Assembly (NCBI GenBank): GCA_947174955.1 | Contig: CAMWKX010000001.1 | Location: forward strand, 1 to 33,263 | Direction: 5' to 3' | Length of the DNA stretch: 33,263 bases | Source: an uncultured Clostridia bacterium | Lineage (GTDB): Bacteria > Bacillota > Clostridia > Christensenellales > Borkfalkiaceae | Shown here: in pieces, positions 1-7,942 of the stretch | Position numbering within the stretch: the stretch's first letter is position 1 | How the letters are laid out: every line of letters begins with the position of its first letter | Notes under the pieces: model-generated | Seen by the model: the letters and a program-made list of their open reading frames with translations, nothing else | What the model was told of the DNA's origin: nothing | Database searches by the model: none | Position numbers and translations under genes: made by a program

Positions 1-721
1 CCGACCTGTCCATAAACGCGCCGGGGTCGCCCTCGTCGGCGTTACAGCAGACGTACTTGACGTCGCTTACCGAAGCCTTGGTGAACATCCACTTGCGTCC
101 CGTGGGGAATCCCGCGCCGCCGCGTCCGCGAAGTCCCGAATTGAGGACGGTTTCGATAACCTGGTCGGGAGTCATTTCGAACAGCGCCTTCTTCAAAGCC
201 TGATAGTCGCCCGCCGCAAGCGCCTCGTCGATATCCTCCGCCGCGATAACGCCGCAGTTACGGAGAGCTATACGCATCTGGTGCTTGTAGAAGGGGATTT
301 CCGCAAAGGGAATAACGCTGCCATCCTCGTGAACGGTGGGCGCGTATAAAAGTTCCTTTACGATATTGCCGCCCTTAACGAGGTGCTTTTCGGCAACCGT
401 CTTAGCGTGCTCGGGGGTCATCTGCGAATAGAACGCACCCTCGGGATAAACTATCATAATGGGACCTAAGGCGCACAGACCGAAGCAGCCCGTCTTGACG
501 ATTAATACGTCGTCGATGCCCAGCTCTTTAAAGCTTGCTTCGAGCTGTTCGATAACCTTTAACGAGCTTGACGAAGTACAGCCCGTACCGCCGCAAACCA
601 AGACCTGCTTGCGATAGCCCGTGTTTACGGAAAGAGCTTCCGCCTGCTCTCTTATAATTCTTCTTACCTTAATGAGGTCGGCTTTTTTAGCCGCTCTGTT
701 TTCAAGTTCTTGTACAGTCAT
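1..721 (-). CDS. NuoF-like NADH-binding subunit of bifurcating hydrogenase / NADP-reducing hydrogenase (HydB/HndC type), 5' part
   Basis: This is the N-terminal 240 residues of a NuoF-family subunit; the gene runs off the left edge. It starts at ATG 721, preceded by a purine-rich AAGGGGGT. The first ~120 residues form a thioredoxin-like 2Fe-2S domain, with cysteines in VCGGTGCTSSS and KTGCFGLCALGP. A linker leads into the NuoF flavin/NADH domain, seen in SGLRGRGGAGFPTGRKW and CNADEGDPGAFMDR (FMN and NADH binding). The extra N-terminal ferredoxin-like domain is known in HydB/HndC subunits of electron-bifurcating hydrogenases and is absent from respiratory NuoF. The NuoE-like gene ends 12 bases upstream, so the two form an operon. 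The expected HydA catalytic subunit would lie outside the window. The family is sure; hydrogenase versus formate dehydrogenase partner is inferred. Confidence 0.92.
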   Translation of the reverse strand, partial: MTVQELENRAAKKADLIKVRRIIREQAEALSVNTGYRKQVLVCGGTGCTSSSSLKVIEQLEASFKELGIDDVLIVKTGCFGLCALGPIMIVYPEGAFYSQMTPEHAKTVAEKHLVKGGNIVKELLYAPTVHEDGSVIPFAEIPFYKHQMRIALRNCGVIAAEDIDEALAAGDYQALKKALFEMTPDQVIETVLNSGLRGRGGAGFPTGRKWMFTKASVSDVKYVCCNADEGDPGAFMDRS

Positions 722-733
722 TTGTCTACCCCC

Positions 734-1222
734 TTATTCCTCGACGTACTTTTTGAGTATTCCGGGAACGTCCTTTTCGGTGAGTCTGCCGTAAACGTCG
801 TCGTCGACAATCATTACGGGCGCGAGACCGCACGCTCCTACGCAACGACAGCTGTCAATCGAGAACATACCGTCGGGAGTACATTCGCCGCAGGAAATTC
901 TCAGTTCCCTTTCAACTGCGGCTAAAATCTTGTCGCTGCCCTTTACGTAGCACGCCGTGCCGAGGCAGACGGATACGCGGTGCTTGCCCTTGGGCTGCAG
1001 CGAGAACTGCGTGTAGAAGGTGGCAACGCCGTAAACTTCCGAAAGAGGAATATTCAGCTCTTCGGCGATTATGGTCTGCACTTCCGCGGGCAGATATCCG
1101 TAAATATTCTGCGCCTCGTGAAGAATGGGCATAAGACAGCCGCGTTCCGAGCGGTGCTTTGCGATTACTTCACGCAGAGCCTTTTCCTGCTCGTTCGTAC
1201 CGTTAAAACTGTTTTGTGACAT
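734..1222 (-). CDS. NuoE-like 2Fe-2S subunit (HydC/HndA type)
   Basis: This 162-residue protein is a complete NuoE-family thioredoxin-like 2Fe-2S subunit, which passes electrons within a soluble NADH-linked hydrogenase or dehydrogenase. An N-terminal helical part (residues 10-75, including GCLMPILHEAQ and VYGVATFYTQF) precedes the cluster-binding domain. The four ligand cysteines appear in SVCLGTACYV (two, spaced by four residues) and DSCRCVGACGLAP. Length is normal for the family. Start at ATG 1222 is preceded by AGGAGTG. The NuoF-like gene follows 12 bases downstream on the same strand. In anaerobic Clostridia this pair usually belongs to the bifurcating [FeFe]-hydrogenase, which uses NADH and ferredoxin together; that assignment is inferred from the domain layout of the neighbour. 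Confidence 0.93.
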   Translation of the reverse strand: MSQNSFNGTNEQEKALREVIAKHRSERGCLMPILHEAQNIYGYLPAEVQTIIAEELNIPLSEVYGVATFYTQFSLQPKGKHRVSVCLGTACYVKGSDKILAAVERELRISCGECTPDGMFSIDSCRCVGACGLAPVMIVDDDVYGRLTEKDVPGILKKYVEE

Positions 1223-1255
1223 ACAAACACTCCTATATTAAATACTTACTCGTTG

Positions 1256-1285
1256 ATTTTATCACACTATTATAATAAAAAGCAA
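1256..1285 (-). promoter_or_regulatory. possible promoter of the NuoE/NuoF-like operon
   Basis: On the minus strand TTGCTT (1285-1280) is followed after 18 bases by TAAAAT (1261-1256), about 33 bases before the start codon. A TATAAT at 1274-1269 lies between them but has no good -35 partner. An inverted repeat ACCGA-N5-TCGGT (1294-1308) lies just upstream and could be an operator or a weak terminator of the preceding ABC gene. The exact start site is uncertain. Confidence 0.35.
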
Positions 1286-1332
1286 GAAGTTTGACCGAAA
1301 TTGTCGGTTATTGGCAAAACTTTTCTTAATTG

Positions 1333-3132
1333 TTAATAGCTCTCGAATTGACTGTTGTACAGCTTGTAATAGTAGCCTTGTCTTTCCATAAGCTCGGCGT
1401 GCGTTCCCTGCTCGGTTACGTTGCCGCCGTCCATAACCAGAATTTTGTCGGCGTTCTTTATGGTCGACAGTCTGTGCGCTATGACAAAGCACGTCCTGCC
1501 CTTCATAAGCTCGGTCATAGCACGCTGAATTATCTGCTCGGTGCGGGTGTCGACGTTGCTCGTCGCCTCGTCCAGAATGAGCATAGGCGACGGCGAAAGC
1601 ATTGCGCGCGCTATGGTCAAAAGCTGCTTTTGCCCCTTGGATATGTTGACGGCATTGTCCGAAAGATAGGTGTCGTAGCCCTGCGGCAGACGCGTTATAA
1701 ACGAGTGTATCCGCGCTTTTTTGCACACCTCTTCCACCCTTTCGCGAGTTGCGTTTTCCGCGCCGTAGGCTATGTTTTCGTACACCGTGCCCGCAAACAG
1801 CCAGGTGTCCTGCAACACCATAGTGAACGCGCCGCGAAGCGACGAACGCGTAACCTCCGTTATATCCTGCCCGTCTATCTTTATCGTGCCCTTATCCGCG
1901 TCGTAAAAGCGCATTAAAAGGTTGATAACCGTCGTCTTGCCCGCGCCCGTTCTGCCGACGATTGCAATGACGTTGCCGCTGTCCGCTTCGAGCGAAAAGT
2001 TTTTAAGCACGGTCTTCCCCGGCACGTACCCGAAATCCACGCCGTCTATTTCCACGTCGCCCTTTACGTTTTTCAGCTCCTTTGCGCCCTCTTCGTTTAA
2101 GTTTTCCTCTTCCGTGGCAAGCACCTTGAACACGCGCTCCGCCGCCGCTATCGACGACTGGAATTCGCCTATTACGTTTGCGATTTCGTTGATGGGTCCC
2201 GTAAACTTGCGCGAGTACAGCACGAACGACGAAATCTGCTCTATGCCCACTCCGCCCCAGCCGAACGCGAACATCAGCGCGCCTATTACGCTTATAAGCG
2301 TAAGCGATAAGTTGTTTACGAACCCCGTGCAGGGACCCGAAACCGTACCGTAATATTCGCTCGTCGTGTACGCCTCCGTCGCCTCGTCGTTCTTTTCCGC
2401 AAAGCGCGAAATTATTTCCTCCTCGCGGTTGTACGCCTTGGTGGTCTTCTGCCCCGCGAGCACCTCTTCGGCAAAGCCGTTCAGCTCCCCGAGCTTGCGC
2501 GAACGCCGCCTGTACAGCGGTTGAACCTTCTTTGCTATCACCTTGGTAAGTATCACCGACAGCGGTATAGTGACGGCAAAAACGATGACGAGCGGAGCGG
2601 CGATTATCAGCATCATTACGAGCGAGCCTATAATCTGTACCGCGCTCTTTAAAACGAGCATAACGTCCTCGGCAAGCGAGGTACCTACGGTGTCGACGTC
2701 GTACGAAAGAACCGAAATGACGTCGCCCGCCTGACGGGAATCGAAGTACCCGACGGGCAGTCTTACCAGGCGGTTAAACAAATCGCTCCGCATCTTTTTT
2801 GTCATTCTGCGGGCAACCAATGACATACCTATCGTCGTTAGATAGCTCAGAATTTCCGACGCGATATATACGATGGCAAGCAAAATGCAGTAGTAGATAA
2901 TCGCGTTCATATCCGTAGTGCCGTCCGTCTTTATCTGACCTATCGCCTTGCCGCAGACGTAGGGACCCAGAAGGGACATACCGACTGCGAGCACGTTGCC
3001 CAGAAATACTATGATAAACAACGGTATATACGGCTTCAAATAGATTAACAGCTGTTTTACGGTGTGCCTGACGTCCACCTTTTTTACGGCTTGACTGCGT
3101 CTGTCGTTGACGTTCATACGGGGCTCTTTCAT
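1333..3132 (-). CDS. ABC exporter half-transporter, catalytic NBD partner
   Basis: A 599-residue type IV ABC exporter half: six-helix transmembrane domain (about residues 30-330) fused to a nucleotide-binding domain. The NBD shows Walker A GRTGAGKT, Q-loop MVLQD, Walker B MLILDEATSNVD with the catalytic Glu, and H-loop IAHRLS. Its ABC signature is non-canonical, NISKGQ instead of LSGGQ. The upstream gene has the mirror-image defects (canonical signature, degenerate Walker B and H-loop), the known pattern of heterodimeric exporters such as TM287/288 and BmrCD, where one of the two ATP sites is inactive. ATGA at 3129-3132 joins the two genes, implying translational coupling and equal amounts. 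Substrate is unknown; multidrug or lipid/peptide export are both possible. Confidence 0.93.
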   Translation of the reverse strand: MKEPRMNVNDRRSQAVKKVDVRHTVKQLLIYLKPYIPLFIIVFLGNVLAVGMSLLGPYVCGKAIGQIKTDGTTDMNAIIYYCILLAIVYIASEILSYLTTIGMSLVARRMTKKMRSDLFNRLVRLPVGYFDSRQAGDVISVLSYDVDTVGTSLAEDVMLVLKSAVQIIGSLVMMLIIAAPLVIVFAVTIPLSVILTKVIAKKVQPLYRRRSRKLGELNGFAEEVLAGQKTTKAYNREEEIISRFAEKNDEATEAYTTSEYYGTVSGPCTGFVNNLSLTLISVIGALMFAFGWGGVGIEQISSFVLYSRKFTGPINEIANVIGEFQSSIAAAERVFKVLATEEENLNEEGAKELKNVKGDVEIDGVDFGYVPGKTVLKNFSLEADSGNVIAIVGRTGAGKTTVINLLMRFYDADKGTIKIDGQDITEVTRSSLRGAFTMVLQDTWLFAGTVYENIAYGAENATRERVEEVCKKARIHSFITRLPQGYDTYLSDNAVNISKGQKQLLTIARAMLSPSPMLILDEATSNVDTRTEQIIQRAMTELMKGRTCFVIAHRLSTIKNADKILVMDGGNVTEQGTHAELMERQGYYYKLYNSQFESY

Positions 3133-4826
3133 AGGTCGCCTCCCGTCTGCACGAGGCAGATTTGCCCGTACTCTTCGCAGGTTTCTTTAAGCTCCTCGTG
3201 CGTGCCCGCTCCGACTATTTTTCCGTCGCTCAGAACGAGTATCAGGTCGGCGTGTCTGACCGCGCTGACCCTCTGCGCGACGATTACCTTGGTACAGTCG
3301 GGATAGTTTTCCGAGAGCCGTTTTCGCAGCAGCGCGTCGGTGGCGTAGTCGAGCGCGGACGAGCTGTCGTCAAGTATCAGTATTTCCGGCTCGGCGGCAA
3401 GAGCGCGCGCAATTAAAAGCCTCTGCTTCTGCCCGCCCGAAAGGTTTGCCGCCTTCTGCGCGAGCGGATAGTCCAGCCCGCCGTCAAGCTCTTTTACAAA
3501 TTCGTCGGCGCACGCGCAGTAAACCGCCTTGTTTATGCTCTCTTCGGGAAGGTTGCGGAAATAGTCCACGTTCGCGCGCACGGTATCGGCAATCAAAAAG
3601 TCGCTTTGGAAAGCTACGCCGAACAACGCGTGCAATTCGTCCGAAGCGTACGAGCGCACGTTCCTGCCGTTGACGAAAATATCGCCCTTATCCGCGTCGT
3701 AAAAGCGCATCAGAAGACTTATAAGCGTGGTCTTGCCGCTGCCCGTGCCGCCGATAATTCCCACGGTCCGTCCGCGGCGGACTTTAAAGCTTGCGTTTTC
3801 GATATTGTCCTCGTTGCCGTTGTACGAGAAGCAGACGTCCCTGAATTCAACCGCGTAGTCGGGGTTCCCGCTCCCGCACTCTTCCAAGGAAACGCTCTCG
3901 TCCGTTTCGAGCACGCGCGTAATTCTTCCCGCGGACGCCACGCCCTTGGAGAGCACGACGAAAATTTTCGAAATACCGAGCATTGCGTTGAGTATCAGAA
4001 CGAAATAGGACAAAAACGCAAGCACCGTACCCGAGGGCGAACTTACCACCGCGCCGACCACTATTACGCCCACGAGTCCCAGATTTAAAATGAGCGTTAC
4101 CACGGGGTTGGTAAGCGCGGCAAGCTTGTTTGCTCTGAATTCGTCGGCGGTAAGCCCGGCGTTGACCTCTTCGTATTTGCGCGCTTCGTATTCGGTTTTG
4201 GACAGCGCCTTGATAACGCGCACGCCCGTAATATTTTCCTGCATTGCGCGCACCGACTTGTCCGCGCTTCTCTGTACGCGGTAATACATAGGCACGCTCT
4301 TTGCGGTGATGACAAAAAGTACGAGAACGACCAGCGGTATGCACGCGAGAAGCACGAGAGCAAGCCGCCAGCTCAAAAGAAAAGTGAACACAAGACCGCC
4401 GACCAACAGTATCGGAGCGCGCACGCCCAGTCTTAACGTTCTCGCAACCGCCTGGTTGACGTAATAGGTGTCGCTCGTTAGGCGGGAAACGAGAGAGGGT
4501 AGAGTGAATTCGTCCACCTGTCCGCTCTTTAAATAGGTGATCTTTTTAAAAAGCGCATAGCGCAAATCGCGGGTCATATTGCCCGCCGCCTTAGCCGCAA
4601 GTCTGTTTGCGACTATGTTGCAGGTCACCGCGACTGCCGCCGCCGCGAGCATCACAAGCCCCGCATACACCATCGAAGTTATATTCTTCGTGGGCACGAT
4701 TTCGTCTATTATGTAGTCGAGAACGAGCGGCAGCGAAAGCTCGGCCATAGTCGCGATAAACTTGAAAATAAGCCCCGCCGCCACCGTACCCGAATACGGT
4801 TTTAAGTATCTCAGCGTTCTGTTCAT
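3129..4826 (-). CDS. ABC exporter half-transporter, degenerate NBD partner
   Basis: A 565-residue ABC exporter half, first gene of a two-gene operon. An N-terminal six-helix membrane domain (about 1-310) precedes an NBD with Walker A GGTGSGKT and canonical signature LSGGQ. Walker B reads ILILDDSSSALD, with Asp where the catalytic Glu should be, and the switch position is Gln (VAQRVS) rather than His. These are the known marks of the degenerate subunit in heterodimeric exporters, and the following gene supplies the matching intact Glu and His. Start at ATG 4826 has no recognisable Shine-Dalgarno sequence; a near-consensus promoter lies so close that the transcript leader would be only about 6 bases. 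Exported substrate cannot be predicted from sequence. Confidence 0.92.
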   Translation of the reverse strand: MNRTLRYLKPYSGTVAAGLIFKFIATMAELSLPLVLDYIIDEIVPTKNITSMVYAGLVMLAAAAVAVTCNIVANRLAAKAAGNMTRDLRYALFKKITYLKSGQVDEFTLPSLVSRLTSDTYYVNQAVARTLRLGVRAPILLVGGLVFTFLLSWRLALVLLACIPLVVLVLFVITAKSVPMYYRVQRSADKSVRAMQENITGVRVIKALSKTEYEARKYEEVNAGLTADEFRANKLAALTNPVVTLILNLGLVGVIVVGAVVSSPSGTVLAFLSYFVLILNAMLGISKIFVVLSKGVASAGRITRVLETDESVSLEECGSGNPDYAVEFRDVCFSYNGNEDNIENASFKVRRGRTVGIIGGTGSGKTTLISLLMRFYDADKGDIFVNGRNVRSYASDELHALFGVAFQSDFLIADTVRANVDYFRNLPEESINKAVYCACADEFVKELDGGLDYPLAQKAANLSGGQKQRLLIARALAAEPEILILDDSSSALDYATDALLRKRLSENYPDCTKVIVAQRVSAVRHADLILVLSDGKIVGAGTHEELKETCEEYGQICLVQTGGDL

Positions 4827-4838
4827 ACGTCAATTTAT

Positions 4839-4867
4839 ATTTTAATACTACGCGAAAAATTTGTCAA
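4839..4867 (-). promoter_or_regulatory. promoter of the heterodimeric ABC exporter operon
   Basis: On the minus strand TTGACA (4867-4862), a 17-base spacer and TAAAAT (4844-4839). The -35 box overlaps the stop end of the upstream NSS gene. Only 12 bases separate the -10 box from the ATG at 4826, and no Shine-Dalgarno sequence is present, so the mRNA would be leaderless or nearly so. Confidence 0.65.
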
Positions 4868-5976
4868 ATACTGTCGGGAACGGCTATTGCCCCCTTAATA
4901 TGCCTTTGCGAAAGGAAAAACAGGCTCTCCGCGACGGCTATCGCGACGGCGTTTACCGAGCACGCGATTTTGTCGCAGACGGATAAAACGAGCATATTGT
5001 CGAGCGTAAATACGGGGGCAAGGCAGGCGGCGGCTATGCAAAAGAAAAGTGGCTCGCGTCTGATTTTATCCGCCGCGCGCGATATTGCGGGAAAAGCGAG
5101 CGAAGCGAGCGAGTGAACCGCCACTACGGTCAGAACGGCAAACAACGCCGCGCCAAAAATCCGCGCCCCCGCACCGCCCGAACAGAGTGCGAAAATTACC
5201 TGAGAAAACGCGTCTATTGCGCATAATACCCCGACCGTTCGGGAAAAAGTGACCGAAAACGGCAGAACGGACAGCGTTGCAAGCATACAACCGACAAAAT
5301 TTGCTACGGTTATTTTGAGCGCGGCGGCAGCCGTGGACGAGCCTTTCGGCAGAGTTTTTGCGTAAGACGGCATAACTCCCGCCGCCAACGACAGCGCGAG
5401 TAGCGCCTGCCCGAGCGCGTCGAGCCAGATTTCCCCCGAAGCAAGGCGGGAAAAATCGAGCGTGGAGAACGCGCCGCCGCGCTTTAAACCGGCTATTGCA
5501 AGTCCGCAAAACAGCGCGAGCGAAAGGGTTACGGACAGCCTGCCCGACAGCGAAAGAGCCCCCGAAGAGCCTTTAAGCAGGACATATACCGCGGTCAATA
5601 CTACAATAAGGGCAAAAACGAAGAGATAATTACCGCCGCCCTCCGCGTTTGAAAACAGGGCGAAAGACAGGCTTGCCGAGCCCAATTTTGCGGCAATGAC
5701 CGCATAATATAGCGCAATCAACGCGGAATTTGCCGCCGCCGCGCGTAAAATCACCGCCCATATTTTAGACCCCTTTCCGTCCTCTTTTCTTCCGAAATAC
5801 AGTTCGGCAACCAGCAGCGGATAGCAAACGGCGGCGAGAACGACCGCGTACGCAATAACGAACGCCGCGCCGTGCTTTAAGCACAGCGCGGGAAATCTGA
5901 ATGCGTTGCCCAGACCCGTTGCCGCGCCGACAGCCGCAAATATACCGTTTTTGTTTTTAAATTTTTTAGCCGCCAT
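4864..5976 (-). CDS. sodium:neurotransmitter symporter (NSS) family transporter, short form
   Basis: A 370-residue polytopic membrane protein. The N-terminus (ATGLGNAFRFPALCLKHGAA) matches the NSS/LeuT TM1 signature, in which an unwound Gly-Asn-x-x-Arg-Phe-Pro helix binds sodium and substrate; a Glu in the LLVAELYFGRK segment fits TM2. About ten hydrophobic segments follow. NSS family members take up amino acids with sodium. Bacterial NSS proteins are usually 430-500 residues, so this one is clearly short and may lack one or two peripheral helices. Start at ATG 5976 has no Shine-Dalgarno sequence and lies inside an inverted repeat (5968-5998). It follows the ROK kinase gene by 30 bases. Substrate is unknown. 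Confidence 0.8.
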   Translation of the reverse strand: MAAKKFKNKNGIFAAVGAATGLGNAFRFPALCLKHGAAFVIAYAVVLAAVCYPLLVAELYFGRKEDGKGSKIWAVILRAAAANSALIALYYAVIAAKLGSASLSFALFSNAEGGGNYLFVFALIVVLTAVYVLLKGSSGALSLSGRLSVTLSLALFCGLAIAGLKRGGAFSTLDFSRLASGEIWLDALGQALLALSLAAGVMPSYAKTLPKGSSTAAAALKITVANFVGCMLATLSVLPFSVTFSRTVGVLCAIDAFSQVIFALCSGGAGARIFGAALFAVLTVVAVHSLASLAFPAISRAADKIRREPLFFCIAAACLAPVFTLDNMLVLSVCDKIACSVNAVAIAVAESLFFLSQRHIKGAIAVPDSI

Positions 5977-5998
5977 AGTTTATTATACTATGACGGCT
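5968..5998 (-). promoter_or_regulatory. inverted repeat over the NSS start codon with TATAAT in its loop
   Basis: Arms at 5968-5979 and 5987-5998 pair at 11 of 12 positions around a 7-base loop. Read on the minus strand, the 3' arm contains the ATG (5976-5974), and TATAAT (5987-5982) spans the loop, 5 bases before the ATG. No Shine-Dalgarno sequence and no convincing -35 box are seen. This repeats the layout found at tsaE (23951-23983). It could be a hairpin hiding the start codon on read-through mRNA, an operator, or both. Confidence 0.5.
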
Positions 5999-6006
5999 GA
6001 ATTTAT

Positions 6007-6939
6007 TTATGAATTAATTACCAGCTTAGCCGAACCCAACGCTCCCGCGAGGTTGCCCAGACTTGCCTTTACTATTTTTACGGGCGCGTATCCTTGCCCG
6101 CCGAAAACTTTTGCGTCCAGACGCTCCTGCAAGGGGACGATAAGTTTGTCGCCCTGCTCGGCTACGCCTCCGCCCAGGATAACGGCTTGCGGTCTGAAAA
6201 TATTCGCAAGATTGATTATCCCGCACGCAAGGTCGTAGATATAAGCGTCCGCAACCTGTTTTGCCGCGGAGTCGCATTCCGCATAGTCGAACGCGGTTTT
6301 GCCAGTGACCTTTTCAAGCCCGCCGCAGTTCCACATTTGAGAAGACTTGTCCTCCTCCATCGCCTTGCGGGTTTCGCGGATAAGCGCGGTCGCCGACGAA
6401 TACGCCTCGAAACAGCCCTTCCGTCCGCACGTGCACTTTTCGCCGCCGTGCTTTATTACCATATGCCCTATCTCGGCGCCTGCGTTTTTTCCGCCCGTAA
6501 AAATCTTTCCGCCGATAATAATTCCGCCACCCACTCCCGTGCCGAGAGTGATAAACACACTGTCGGAATAATCCTTGCCCGCGCCGAAAGCCGCCTCGCC
6601 GAGCGCCGCCGCATTGGCGTCGTTGGTTACGGCTACGCTCATTTTCAGAAGTTCGGACAGTTTATATTTAAGCGGAAAATTTTTCAGCCCCAGATTGCCC
6701 GCGAACAGCACCGTGCCGTCCTCCGCAATCATACCGGGGCAACCGACGCCCGCCGCGCAAGCCTTAACCTGCCCGCGGCTCTGCAAATCGGCGCACAGCG
6801 CGGCAATGTTTTTACACATATTTTCGCCGCCATCCGCCGCGCCCGTGGGCACGCTGCCGTCGCATAAAATTTTACCGCTCTCATCAACCAGCACGCCCTT
6901 AACGAACGTCCCGCCGATATCTATTCCCAGATAATACAT
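6007..6939 (-). CDS. ROK-family sugar kinase (glucokinase-like)
   Basis: A 310-residue ROK family kinase (repressor, ORF, kinase) without a DNA-binding domain. The N-terminal phosphate loop is GIDIGGTFVKG; catalytic Asp is in TNDANAAALGE; the second ATP motif is GTGVGGGII. The ROK zinc site is visible as GAEIGHMVI (His ligand) and CTCGRKGCFE (Cys ligands). It most likely phosphorylates glucose or another hexose with ATP in the cytoplasm; N-acetylmannosamine or fructose kinases are in the same family and cannot be excluded. Its ATG lies 3 bases after the dut stop codon with no clear ribosome site, so translation is probably coupled to dut. Length is typical. Confidence 0.88.
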   Translation of the reverse strand: MYYLGIDIGGTFVKGVLVDESGKILCDGSVPTGAADGGENMCKNIAALCADLQSRGQVKACAAGVGCPGMIAEDGTVLFAGNLGLKNFPLKYKLSELLKMSVAVTNDANAAALGEAAFGAGKDYSDSVFITLGTGVGGGIIIGGKIFTGGKNAGAEIGHMVIKHGGEKCTCGRKGCFEAYSSATALIRETRKAMEEDKSSQMWNCGGLEKVTGKTAFDYAECDSAAKQVADAYIYDLACGIINLANIFRPQAVILGGGVAEQGDKLIVPLQERLDAKVFGGQGYAPVKIVKASLGNLAGALGSAKLVINS

Positions 6940-6942
6940 AAA

Positions 6943-7380
6943 TTATTTAGTTCCCGTAGAGCCGAATCCGCCCGCACCGCGAACCGTGTCCGACAGCTCG
7001 TCCGCTTCGATAAACTCGGCGGTTACGTAGGGTGCAACGACGAGTTGGGCTATCCTCTCGCCGACGGCAACCGTCTGCGCCGTTTCGCCGTGGTTGTGCA
7101 AGGCCACCTTGACCTCTCCGCGGTAGTCGCAGTCGACCACCCCCACCTTGTTCGCGGGGGCAAGATTGCGCTTTGACGCAAGCCCGCTGCGCGCGTAGAT
7201 AAAGCCGCCGTAACCTACGGGAAGCTCGATGGCAATGCCCGTGGGAATCATAACCGTGGTGTGCGGAGCGACCGTAACTTCGCTTTCTATGCACGCGTAT
7301 AAATCCGCACCCGCCGCATACTCGCTGCCGTACGTCGGCATTATTGCCTTTTCGTTTAACTTTTTAACGTTGATTTTCAT
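6943..7380 (-). CDS. dut: dUTP diphosphatase (dUTPase)
   Basis: A 145-residue trimeric-type dUTPase that hydrolyses dUTP to dUMP, keeping uracil out of DNA and feeding thymidylate synthesis. The five conserved motifs are present: AAGADLYA, YARSGLASK (phosphate binding), GVVDCDYRGEVKVALHN (catalytic Asp and uracil pocket), GERIAQLVV and RGAGGFGSTG (C-terminal P-loop-like lid). ATG 7380 is chosen because GAGGT lies 5 bases upstream; a longer reading from 7419 would invade the end of nrdG. The nrdG stop is 7 bases upstream, so dut belongs to the anaerobic nucleotide-reduction operon and may share NrdR control. Confidence 0.95.
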   Translation of the reverse strand: MKINVKKLNEKAIMPTYGSEYAAGADLYACIESEVTVAPHTTVMIPTGIAIELPVGYGGFIYARSGLASKRNLAPANKVGVVDCDYRGEVKVALHNHGETAQTVAVGERIAQLVVAPYVTAEFIEADELSDTVRGAGGFGSTGTK

Positions 7381-7387
7381 ATGTACC

Positions 7388-7921
7388 TCAAATAAATGTC
7401 GTATTATCCCACAAAACAACCTCGTCCGTTTTCAATGACTGCTGCACCAAAATCGTACGCTGGTTAGTCGACCCCTTAAAGCGCAGGTTCAAGTCCTTCA
7501 AGCTTTCGACGAACTTGCCGTCGACAAGCACGTCCAATGTCTTTAAAATTGCCATAACGTCGTCGGGATCGCCCTGCTTGCCCGTAAGTAAGTCGCGCTC
7601 GTAGTCGTAGCCCGTAAAGCACCAGAAGGATTTTTGCGGATAAATCTTGCGCAGTCTTTTCATAAACGGCACGAGCGCCTTGGCATTCTCCGGCTCGAAC
7701 GGGTCGCCGCCGAGTAGCGTAAAGCCCTTTATATGAGCGGGCTTCATTGCCTCGATAATCTTATCCTCTACCTCTTTTGTGAACGGTTCGCCGTATTCAA
7801 AGTTCCACGTTTCAGGGTTGAAACAGTTTTTGCAGTGATTGCGGCAACCGGATACGTACAGGCTCACGCGCACGCCCGGTCCGTTTGATATATCGTTGTA
7901 TTTAATCGTTGCGTAATTCAT
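7388..7921 (-). CDS. nrdG: anaerobic ribonucleoside-triphosphate reductase activating protein
   Basis: A 177-residue radical-SAM activase that installs the glycyl radical on NrdD. The 4Fe-4S motif is CRNHCKNCF near residue 27 (CX3CX2C), preceded by GPGVRVSLYVSGC. A Gly-rich SAM-binding segment TLLGGDPFEP follows. The size fits the family. A ribosome site GGGGAAA precedes the ATG at 7921. The gene follows nrdD by 61 bases, and that gap holds a very stable GC hairpin (7943-7968), so nrdG may be expressed at a lower level than nrdD from the same transcript. Confidence 0.95.
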   Translation of the reverse strand: MNYATIKYNDISNGPGVRVSLYVSGCRNHCKNCFNPETWNFEYGEPFTKEVEDKIIEAMKPAHIKGFTLLGGDPFEPENAKALVPFMKRLRKIYPQKSFWCFTGYDYERDLLTGKQGDPDDVMAILKTLDVLVDGKFVESLKDLNLRFKGSTNQRTILVQQSLKTDEVVLWDNTTFI

Positions 7922-7942
7922 AAATTTCCCCTATTTGAAAAC

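Noticed and set aside
1330..1917. Plus-strand open frame of 195 codons opposite the ABC exporter gene
   Set aside because: It lies wholly antisense to a gene with full ABC motifs, has no recognisable domain or ribosome site, and is the usual by-product of the codon bias here.
6094..6867. Plus-strand open frame of 257 codons opposite the ROK kinase gene
   Set aside because: Antisense to an intact ROK kinase; the Arg/Ala/His-rich translation has no family features.
7381..7419. N-terminal extension of dut
   Set aside because: It overlaps nrdG, lacks a ribosome site, and the normal dUTPase N-terminus begins at ATG 7380 with GAGGT correctly placed.
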